DNA of 11,662 nucleotides from positions 1-11,662 of the forward strand of contig JAQCNG010000083.1 in assembly GCA_028275145.1 (NCBI GenBank), given 5' to 3'. The notes under the pieces were generated by a model. That model did not search any database. It was not told the origin of the DNA and was given only the letters and a program-made list of their open reading frames with translations. Shown here piece after piece: positions 6,199-11,662 of the stretch; positions within the stretch are counted from its first letter, which is position 1, and every line of letters begins with the position of its first letter. The stretch comes from Halovenus sp. (lineage in GTDB: Archaea > Halobacteriota > Halobacteria > Halobacteriales > Haloarculaceae). The position numbers and the translations under genes were made by a program.

Positions 6199-7443
6199 AT
6201 GGAAAGCGGTGACAGAGTCCGGGTCGACCGTGACGGCCAGCGCCACGAGGGTGTGGTGTTGCCGTCGTCGACGCCGGCGCAACTGGTGGTGAAACTCGAC
6301 AGCGGCTACAATGTCGGTATCGACCGCGACGGCGCGACGGTCGAGGTGCTCGAATCGTCGGTCCACGATATCGAGCGCGCACAGGACGAACAGGGTCAGT
6401 CCCGCATCGAGTTCGACGAGGAGCTCCCGACCGTGGCGCTCATCTCGACGGGTGGGACCATCGCCTCGACGGTGGACTACCGGACGGGCGCGGTCACCGC
6501 GCAGTTCGACGCCGAGGACGTCCTGCGTGCGGTGCCGGACCTGGCGGGACTGGCCAACTACCGGGGACGGGTGGTCGCGAACATCCTCTCCGAGAACATG
6601 ACCCCCGACGTCTGGCAGGAGCTGGCCGGTGCGGTCCACGAGGAAATCGCCGCCGGTGCCGACGGTGTGGTGGTGATGCACGGAACCGACACGATGCAGT
6701 TCACCGCCTCCGCGCTGGCGTTTATGCTTGACACACCGGTTCCGGTGGTGTTCACCGGCAGTCAGCGCTCGGCCGACCGGCCCTCCTCGGACAACGTGAT
6801 GAACGCCGTCTGTGCGGTGGAGGCCGCAACCAGCGACTGTGCGGAGGTGCTCGTCTGTATGCACGCCCAGAGCTCCGACGAGCGGTGCGCGCTCCACCGC
6901 GGAACACGGGTCCGGAAGAACCACACCTCCCGCCGTGACGCGTTCGAGACGGTCGGCGCGAGGCCGCTGGGGACGGTCGATTTCGAGAGCCGCACGGTCT
7001 CTGTCCGCCGCGAGTACCGCGAGCGCGGCGGGGTCGAACTCGACATCAACCCGGATCTGGAGACAGACGTATCGCTGGTGAAGTTCACGCCAGGTGACGG
7101 ACCCGGGCGACTGGACAGGGTCGCCGACAGCGCCGGGGTCGTGCTGGAGGGAACCGGACTGGGCCACGTCAACACCGACTGGATACCGGCAATCGAGGAG
7201 CTGAGCGACGCGGGCACGCCGGTGGTGATGACCAGCCAGTGCATCGACGGCCGGGTCTGTGACCGCGTCTACGACACGGGACGGGACCTGCTCGACGCCG
7301 GTGTCATCGAGGGCGAGGACATGCTGCCGGGCACCGCGAAGGTCAAGTTGATGTGGGCACTCGCGAACACGGACGCCGTTGCCGAACAGATGCAGACACC
7401 GCTGGCCGGCGAGATACAGGAGCGGTCGGTGCCATGGACCTGA
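6199..7443 (+). CDS. gatD: Glu-tRNA(Gln) amidotransferase subunit D
   Basis: GatD is the asparaginase-like subunit of the archaeal GatDE amidotransferase. It releases ammonia from glutamine (or asparagine), and GatE uses it to convert Glu-tRNA(Gln) to Gln-tRNA(Gln). Residues 1-60 form the N-terminal beta domain (GDRVRVDRDG...GYNVGIDRDGA) that distinguishes GatD from plain L-asparaginases. The asparaginase domain follows: STGGTIAST (83-91), HGTDTMQFTA (161-170), VFTGSQRSADRPSSDN (184-199) and RKNHTSRRDAF (239-249). The expected catalytic set T87, T163, D164 and K240 is present, with the spacing I recall for characterised archaeal GatD. The 414-residue length is normal. Its partner gatE is not in the window. 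The last 10 nt overlap the following acetyltransferase gene. Confidence 0.96.
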   Translation: MESGDRVRVDRDGQRHEGVVLPSSTPAQLVVKLDSGYNVGIDRDGATVEVLESSVHDIERAQDEQGQSRIEFDEELPTVALISTGGTIASTVDYRTGAVTAQFDAEDVLRAVPDLAGLANYRGRVVANILSENMTPDVWQELAGAVHEEIAAGADGVVVMHGTDTMQFTASALAFMLDTPVPVVFTGSQRSADRPSSDNVMNAVCAVEAATSDCAEVLVCMHAQSSDERCALHRGTRVRKNHTSRRDAFETVGARPLGTVDFESRTVSVRREYRERGGVELDINPDLETDVSLVKFTPGDGPGRLDRVADSAGVVLEGTGLGHVNTDWIPAIEELSDAGTPVVMTSQCIDGRVCDRVYDTGRDLLDAGVIEGEDMLPGTAKVKLMWALANTDAVAEQMQTPLAGEIQERSVPWT

Positions 7444-8357
7444 GCCACGAGGGGCCGTCACCGCCCGAGGGAATCCACCTCCGGCCGGCGACCCACGACG
7501 ACTACGAGGACGTGGCGGCGTTCACCCGGGACACCTGGACCGAGGTTTCGGACTACCTCCCGGATGTCTATCACGACTGGATAGACGGCGAGAACAAGCG
7601 AACACTGGTGGCCGACGCGGGCGACGCGATCGCCGGCATCGCACAGGCGGTGATGCTCTCGCCCAGCGAGGCCTGGACACAGGGGATGCGGGTCAACCCC
7701 GCCTTCCGCGGGCAGGGCGTCTCCGAGGCGGTGACCCGGGCGCTGTTCGGGTGGGCCCGCGAGCAGGGCGCGGCCGTCGCGCGCAACATGGTGTTCTCCT
7801 GGAACGAGGCCGGGATGGGGCAGTCCCGCAGTCTCGGCTACGAACCGGTCGCCGAGTTCCGCTGGCTCCACCCCGAACCGGCGGCCGGCGACCTGCCGGC
7901 GACCGTAACCTCACGCGTCGACACCGCGTGGTCGTTCTGGACAGCGAGCGAGGCGCGCACACGGCTCGCGGGACTTGCGCTGGACATGGACGAATCCTGG
8001 GCGATGCGGGAGTTGACCCGGGGGATGCTCCGCCGGGCCAGCGAGGAGACTGCGCTGCTTGCGGTCACCCGCGAGGACGGCACGCGGGGGCTGGCGTACC
8101 GCACCCGGACTCTAACTCGAGACGGCGAGAACGGGACCGAACAGTGGGCCGAGTACGGCGTCGGCGCGTGGGCCGACCCCGAGGCCGCGGAGACACTCCT
8201 CCGGGCCGTTGCTGTGGACGCGGCCGACTGCGGCGCAGACCGGACACGCGTGCTGATACCCGAACACCCCCAGACGGTGTCCGACGGCGCCTACCTGCGG
8301 GCCGAACTCGGAGAGCATCCCGACTTCGTGTTCGCTGCCGACCTGACCGGCGTCTGA
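7434..8357 (+). CDS. GNAT family N-acetyltransferase
   Basis: This 307-residue protein starts with IHLRPATHDDYEDVAAFTRDTW (residues 14-35), the usual first strand and helix of a GNAT fold. Motif A, the acetyl-CoA pyrophosphate-binding loop, is GMRVNPAFRGQGVSEAV (84-100, with R92-G-Q-G95), and motif B-like SWNEAGMGQSRSLGYEPV follows (122-139). The second half (about 160-307) looks like a degenerate second GNAT-like lobe without a clear motif A, so the protein is about twice the length of a single-domain enzyme. The substrate is unknown. The start is ATG 7434, 10 nt inside gatD, with GGAG at 7419-7422 upstream; co-expression with gatD is likely. The stop abuts the convergent lipoprotein stop (TGATCA). 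Confidence 0.88.
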   Translation: MDLSHEGPSPPEGIHLRPATHDDYEDVAAFTRDTWTEVSDYLPDVYHDWIDGENKRTLVADAGDAIAGIAQAVMLSPSEAWTQGMRVNPAFRGQGVSEAVTRALFGWAREQGAAVARNMVFSWNEAGMGQSRSLGYEPVAEFRWLHPEPAAGDLPATVTSRVDTAWSFWTASEARTRLAGLALDMDESWAMRELTRGMLRRASEETALLAVTREDGTRGLAYRTRTLTRDGENGTEQWAEYGVGAWADPEAAETLLRAVAVDAADCGADRTRVLIPEHPQTVSDGAYLRAELGEHPDFVFAADLTGV

Positions 8358-8531
8358 TCACCCGGACGGCCCGAGCGTGCGCTCGGTGCCGGCCGCGTCC
8401 CCGGACTCTGGCTGGTCGCCCTCGCGGCCGGGAACACCCGTCGTGTCGTCGAAGAGACTGCAGCCCGCGAGCCCAGTCAGGAGCGCTGCGCCGCCGACCG
8501 CCAGCAGCCGTCGCCTGTCGGTATCTGTCAT
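8358..8531 (-). CDS. Small Tat-exported lipoprotein
   Basis: This 57-residue protein, MTDTDRRRLLAVGG..., has a twin-arginine signal (RRR at 6-8), a hydrophobic core and a lipobox LAGC with Cys24, the usual haloarchaeal Tat lipoprotein signal. The mature part is only 34 residues, polar and acidic (DDTTGVPGREGDQPESGD), with no recognisable domain. It lies downstream of the dolichol-kinase-like gene on the same strand, 143 bp away, and may have its own promoter: ATTCAAT lies about 26-32 nt upstream of its ATG. The short mature region suggests either a genuinely small lipoprotein or the shortened remains of a longer one. Confidence 0.65.
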   Translation of the reverse strand: MTDTDRRRLLAVGGAALLTGLAGCSLFDDTTGVPGREGDQPESGDAAGTERTLGPSG

Positions 8532-8652
8532 CGCACTGGAGTTGACCGGCCGACCGATTGAATCCTTCGGTTCGCACGTAGAACCAGAGAGGAGGACCAG
8601 TATCAGTTCTGAAAGAGGCGCGGCCGGGAACTCGGACGCGGTGGAGCAGTGC

Positions 8653-8668
8653 TGGCCAGGACCGGCCA
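8653..8668 (-). terminator. Weak hairpin downstream of the dolichol-kinase-like gene
   Basis: TGGCC (8653-8657) and GGCCA (8664-8668) form a 5-bp GC stem with a 6-nt loop, 7 nt past the stop at 8675. There is no T tract, so a terminator role is doubtful. Confidence 0.2.
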
Positions 8669-8674
8669 CAGGTG

Positions 8675-9295
8675 CTAGAGAGGAACACCACCCAGTTGCA
8701 GTCCGACCCAGATGCCGAGCGCACCGGCGGGCGCGATGGTGAGGTCGTCGTCGATGATGACGCCACGGACGACCGGCTTGATGCCGTCCGCGACCATCCC
8801 GCCGGTGCCGCCGAGAACGACCGCGAGTGGTTCGTCGTGGACAAAGGGAACGGTGAGCACCGCGCAGGCGAGAAACATCGTCACGAGGGCGCGCGGTCGT
8901 TTCACCCGACGGAGTTCGTCCACCGACGCCGCACCCGCCACCGGGTCGGCGATTGTCAACATCAGGATGGCCGGAATCGCGACCTGTGGGTCGAAAGCGA
9001 GCGCGACCGCTGTCGCCGAGAGCATAAAGAGGAGATACGCCCCGAGCGAGTCCTCCTCGTACCTCCGGAGGTAGTCGAACAGAAACAGGTCGAGACCGAA
9101 CCGGAGTCGCCCCAGTTCGACGAGAGACGCGATTGCCGTGGCACCCAGCATGATGGCCCCAACGAGCCACCACTCCACAAACGGGAGAACGTAGAGCGCG
9201 GGAAAGCCGGTCCCCGCGACGTGGACGAGTCGGCGGCCCAGGTCGTCCTGTGAGAGGCGGTGCTGGCTCCGCTCCCAGAGCGTCGTCTCGGTCAT
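8675..9295 (-). CDS. Dolichol/phytol kinase-like membrane protein
   Basis: This 206-residue integral membrane protein belongs, by pattern, to the SEC59/VTE5-type CTP-dependent polyprenol kinases, related to CDP-diglyceride synthases. They phosphorylate isoprenoid alcohols such as dolichol. Recognisable blocks are RRLVHVAGTGFPALYVLP near the N terminus, SLGAYLLFMLS and TIADPVAGAASVDE in the middle, and GTGGMVADGIKPVVRG plus DDDLTIAPAGALG near the C terminus. The last corresponds to the conserved 'D-N-L-T-I-P' motif. About six transmembrane helices are apparent. The ATG at 9295 follows a Shine-Dalgarno-like GGGAGG with 6-nt spacing. An upstream in-frame ATG at 9364 would add 23 Pro/Arg/Gln-rich residues unlike the family. 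It lies 91 bp downstream of glyS on the same strand. A role in dolichol phosphate supply for N-glycosylation is plausible but inferred. Confidence 0.8.
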   Translation of the reverse strand: MTETTLWERSQHRLSQDDLGRRLVHVAGTGFPALYVLPFVEWWLVGAIMLGATAIASLVELGRLRFGLDLFLFDYLRRYEEDSLGAYLLFMLSATAVALAFDPQVAIPAILMLTIADPVAGAASVDELRRVKRPRALVTMFLACAVLTVPFVHDEPLAVVLGGTGGMVADGIKPVVRGVIIDDDLTIAPAGALGIWVGLQLGGVPL

Positions 9296-9301
9296 CGGGA
9301 G

Positions 9302-9307
9302 CCTCCC
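9302..9307 (-). promoter_or_regulatory. Ribosome binding site of the dolichol-kinase-like gene
   Basis: GGGAGG on the minus strand lies 6 nt upstream of the ATG at 9295 and decides that start over the one at 9364. It is part of the 13-nt palindrome CGGGAGGCTCCCG, so the site could be partly paired in the mRNA. Confidence 0.5.
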
Positions 9308-9386
9308 GCTCGGCCCGGGTGTCTGTGACTGCGGCCGCGGCTGCTGGGTTCGTGTGCGCTCCAACCGGACTGTCGGCGGCAGTGGC

Positions 9387-11174
9387 TCATAGCTCGTCGA
9401 AAAGGAGGTCGCCGTCGCGCAGCAGTCCGAGTGTCTCGGCTAACTCCGCCGTCGGGACGCGGCGCTGGTCGGTGCTGTCGCGCTCCCGAACCGTGACGGT
9501 GTCCGCCTCGAGGGTGTCGTAGTCGATTGTCACGCAAAACGGGGTACCGACCTCGTCCTGACGGCGGTAGCGCCGGCCGATTGCGCCGGCCTCGTCGTAG
9601 GTCACCGACAGGCCGGCCGAGCGCAACTGACCGGCCACCTCCCGGGCGTACTCGTCCAGACCGTCCCGGTCCATCAGCGGGAACACGCCGACGGTGGTCG
9701 GTGCGACCGCCGGCGGGACCGAGAGATACTGGCGGTCGTCGCCGTCGACCTGGTCCTCCCGGTAGGCGTGGACCAGCACCGTGTAGACGAGTCGACCGAG
9801 ACCAAAGGAGGGTTCGACGACGTGTGGCGTGACGTGCTCGCCCGACTCGGTCACCTCCTCGACGGCGAAGCCGGTGTGTTCGACCGGGACGTCGTAGCGC
9901 TCGTCGTCCACCACCACAGTGACCGTCTCACCCGCGAACGCGTCGGGGTCGCGCCCGGCACGCTCGGCGAGCGCGTCGGCGATGTCGGCGGCAACGCCAC
10001 CAAAGGCCGGCCCCAGTTCGCTCATGTCGGGGTCGACGGTCGGTCGCTCCACGGTGACCGGTTCGTCGTACTGCTTGAACACCGAGAACGACTCCCCGGA
10101 GTGGTCGGCGTGTTTGTCGAGGTCGTAGCTGCCCCGGTAGGCGAAGCCGGTCACCTCGACCCAGTCGCCGCCGATCTCGGTCTCGGCGTCCCAGCAGTCT
10201 GCGGCGTAGTGCGAGAGTTCGCCCGGCAGATGCTGGCGGTACCGGAACCGGTCCATATCGACGCCGATGGACTCGTACCAGTCCCGCGCCAGCCCCAGGT
10301 AGAAGGCGATCCAGTCGCTCTCGATGACCCCGCTGTCGACTGCCTCTTGGACGGTCAGGCTCTTCACCCCGCCGTCGTCGGCCTCCTGCTGTCGGGCGGC
10401 GTACAGCGGCAGGGTCACGTCCGCCACCCGGTCGAGCGGTGGCTCGTCGGTCTCCGGGTCGATGAACTGCTCCAGTTCCGCCTGTGAGAACTCCCGGACC
10501 CGCACGAGCGCCTTTCGCGGGCTTATCTCGTTGCGATAGGCCCGGCCGACCTGTGCGACGCCGAACGGCAACTGGTTGCGGGCGTACTCGGCCAGCTGTG
10601 GGAAATCGACGAAGATACCCTGGGCGGTCTCCGGGCGAAGATAGCCCGGCGAGGCCGTTCCGGGGCCGATGTTCGTCTCGAACATGAGGTTGAACTCCTC
10701 GACCGGTTCGCCCGCGAGCGCCACACCACAGGTCGGACAGACGATGTCGTTGTCGGCGATTATCTCGCCAACCTCCGCCGGCGGGAGCGACTCCGCCTCG
10801 TCGATGTCGGTGTTGTCCTCGACGAGATGGTCGGCCCGGTGGCTCCCGTCACACCCGGGACACTCCAGAATCATGTCGTCGAAGGTGTCCAGATGTCCGG
10901 AGGCGTCGAACACCGCCTCGGGCATCACCGTCGGCGCGTCCACCTCCATGTTCCCCTGGCGGGTCACGAACAGGTCCCGCCAGGAGTCGGTGATGCTGTC
11001 TTTCAGTGGTGTCCCCTGTGGCCCGTAGGTGTAGAAGCCGCCGACACCGCCGTAAACCGACGCGGTCTGGATAAAGAAGCCACGGCGTTTCGCCAGCTCG
11101 GCGATGCGGTCGATCTCGCTCGCAACCCCCCCATCGGTCCGGTGCCCGGTCCCGGGTCGGTCACCGCCGCTCAT
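9387..11174 (-). CDS. glyS: Glycyl-tRNA synthetase
   Basis: This is the 595-residue dimeric-type class II glycyl-tRNA synthetase used by archaea and eukaryotes; it charges tRNA(Gly) with glycine. In order: an N-terminal region RGFFIQTASVYGGVGGFYTYGPQG (31-54); a cysteine pair CPGC (105-108) and a second, CPTC (146-149), likely binding zinc; EFNLMFET (160-167); YLRPETAQG (178-186); motif 2, GRAYRNEISPR...VREFSQAELEQF (210-237); and motif 3, EPSFGLGRLVYTVL (454-467). The C-terminal anticodon-binding domain (about 486-595) begins with PPAVAPTTVGVFPL. The first 17 residues look like a poorly conserved extension. The start codon overlaps the CBS gene's stop (ATGA), so translation is coupled. Confidence 0.96.
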   Translation of the reverse strand: MSGGDRPGTGHRTDGGVASEIDRIAELAKRRGFFIQTASVYGGVGGFYTYGPQGTPLKDSITDSWRDLFVTRQGNMEVDAPTVMPEAVFDASGHLDTFDDMILECPGCDGSHRADHLVEDNTDIDEAESLPPAEVGEIIADNDIVCPTCGVALAGEPVEEFNLMFETNIGPGTASPGYLRPETAQGIFVDFPQLAEYARNQLPFGVAQVGRAYRNEISPRKALVRVREFSQAELEQFIDPETDEPPLDRVADVTLPLYAARQQEADDGGVKSLTVQEAVDSGVIESDWIAFYLGLARDWYESIGVDMDRFRYRQHLPGELSHYAADCWDAETEIGGDWVEVTGFAYRGSYDLDKHADHSGESFSVFKQYDEPVTVERPTVDPDMSELGPAFGGVAADIADALAERAGRDPDAFAGETVTVVVDDERYDVPVEHTGFAVEEVTESGEHVTPHVVEPSFGLGRLVYTVLVHAYREDQVDGDDRQYLSVPPAVAPTTVGVFPLMDRDGLDEYAREVAGQLRSAGLSVTYDEAGAIGRRYRRQDEVGTPFCVTIDYDTLEADTVTVRERDSTDQRRVPTAELAETLGLLRDGDLLFDEL

Positions 11175-11662
11175 CGCATCGCCTCCAGCAGGTGGATATC
11201 CTGCACGATGCCGGCGAGGTCGCTCCCCTCCATCATCGGAATCTGCTCGATTTCGTGCTCGATGAGTCGCTGTGCGGTCTCCGCGACCGACTGGGAGCCG
11301 TTGACCGTCAGCAGGTCCTCCGTCATGAACGCGCTCACCGCGCCGGTCGGTATCTCGACGTTCCGGGTGGGCATGTAGCTGTTGCCGACGGCCTTTATAC
11401 CCTCCCAGGCCCAGTCGTCGTCCTGGTCGGCGATGGACTCGCCGGTTTCGGCCTCGCCCTCGACCACCCGGGCGACCGCGAGGATGTCCACCTCGGTCAA
11501 CATCCCGGTGACACCCTCCTCGTCGAGCACGACCGCGTACGGGACGTCGGCGTAGGCGAGTTCCCGCTCGGCCACCGGCAACGGTGTGCCCGAAAAAACA
11601 CAGTTGATCGACTCGCCCGCGACGGCCGCCGCGGTCAGTTCGGTCCCCTCACCGCGTGCGAT
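11171..11662 (-). CDS. CBS domain protein (5' end outside window)
   Basis: The frame is open to the right edge, so the gene is truncated by the window; 163 C-terminal residues are visible. One CBS motif ends with VPYAVVLDEEGVTGMLTEVDILAVAR. A second, complete one runs from SAFMTEDLLTVNGSQSVAETAQRLIEHEIEQIPMM to the C terminus (SDLAGIVQDIHLLEAMR). CBS pairs usually bind adenine nucleotides or similar ligands and act as regulatory modules; no catalytic domain is visible here. Internal TTG (11581) is not the start, since the coding pattern continues upstream of it. It overlaps glyS by ATGA, suggesting co-expression with glycyl-tRNA synthetase. Confidence 0.85.
   Translation of the reverse strand: MARGEGTELTAAAVAGESINCVFSGTPLPVAERELAYADVPYAVVLDEEGVTGMLTEVDILAVARVVEGEAETGESIADQDDDWAWEGIKAVGNSYMPTRNVEIPTGAVSAFMTEDLLTVNGSQSVAETAQRLIEHEIEQIPMMEGSDLAGIVQDIHLLEAMR

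Noticed and set aside
6103..7461. 452-codon open frame on the minus strand opposite gatD
   Set aside because: It is antisense to a clearly identified gatD with all catalytic motifs. Its His/Arg/Val-rich composition is typical of the antisense frame of GC-rich haloarchaeal genes.
7379..8545. 388-codon plus-strand frame overlapping the GNAT gene
   Set aside because: It is extremely Arg-rich with no domain, and is the +1 shadow of the GNAT gene.
9310..9386. GC-rich palindromic patches (including GCGGCCGC) between glyS and the kinase-like gene
   Set aside because: Short palindromes are common at this base composition, and no stable terminator with a T tract is visible.
1..11662. CRISPR arrays, tRNA or rRNA genes, insertion sequences
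   Set aside because: No spaced direct-repeat array, no tRNA-like cloverleaf with T-arm GTTCRA context, no rRNA-like stretch and no transposase motif were seen on either strand by eye.

Overview
The window is a GC-rich, gene-dense piece of a haloarchaeal chromosome (class Halobacteria). This rests on the acidic Asp/Glu-rich proteins, leaderless-looking starts with AT-rich boxes about 22-32 nt upstream, an archaeal GatD amidotransferase subunit, an F420 (CofG) gene, a GGGP-synthase-like protein and several families common in Halobacteria (DUF5808, CBS-glyS, dolichol-kinase-like). I saw no transposase, CRISPR array, rRNA or tRNA. The genus cannot be fixed by eye.

Left part (1-2600): the 3' end of a secreted or pilin-like beta-rich protein with a low-complexity Ser/Gly/acidic linker runs rightward. 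It meets, tail to tail, a leftward pair made of cofG (F420 deazaflavin synthesis) and a small DUF5808 membrane-associated protein. A short AT-rich intergenic region separates cofG from a divergent rightward pair.

Centre (2608-5306): this two-gene, ATGA-coupled unit is the most unusual content. The first gene encodes a 388-residue, mostly helical protein with a DDxxD aspartate-rich motif resembling the second motif of isoprenoid synthases. The second encodes a divergent paralogue of geranylgeranylglyceryl phosphate synthase with an added C-terminal domain of about 125 residues. Together they look like an uncharacterised isoprenoid or ether-lipid enzyme pair. They are followed by a 250-bp gap holding a 16-nt near-perfect inverted repeat.

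Right-centre (5307-8360): a leftward two-helix DUF502 membrane protein is divergent from gatD (Glu-tRNA(Gln) amidotransferase subunit D). gatD overlaps a two-part GNAT acetyltransferase gene by 10 nt. A 10-bp direct repeat with 21-bp period lies between the divergent starts.

Right end (8358-11662): a leftward cluster carries, in transcription order, a CBS-domain protein (cut by the window edge), glyS (ATGA overlap), a dolichol/phytol-kinase-like membrane protein and a 57-residue Tat lipoprotein. Most genes are housekeeping; the novelty is concentrated at 2608-5054 and in the intergenic repeats.
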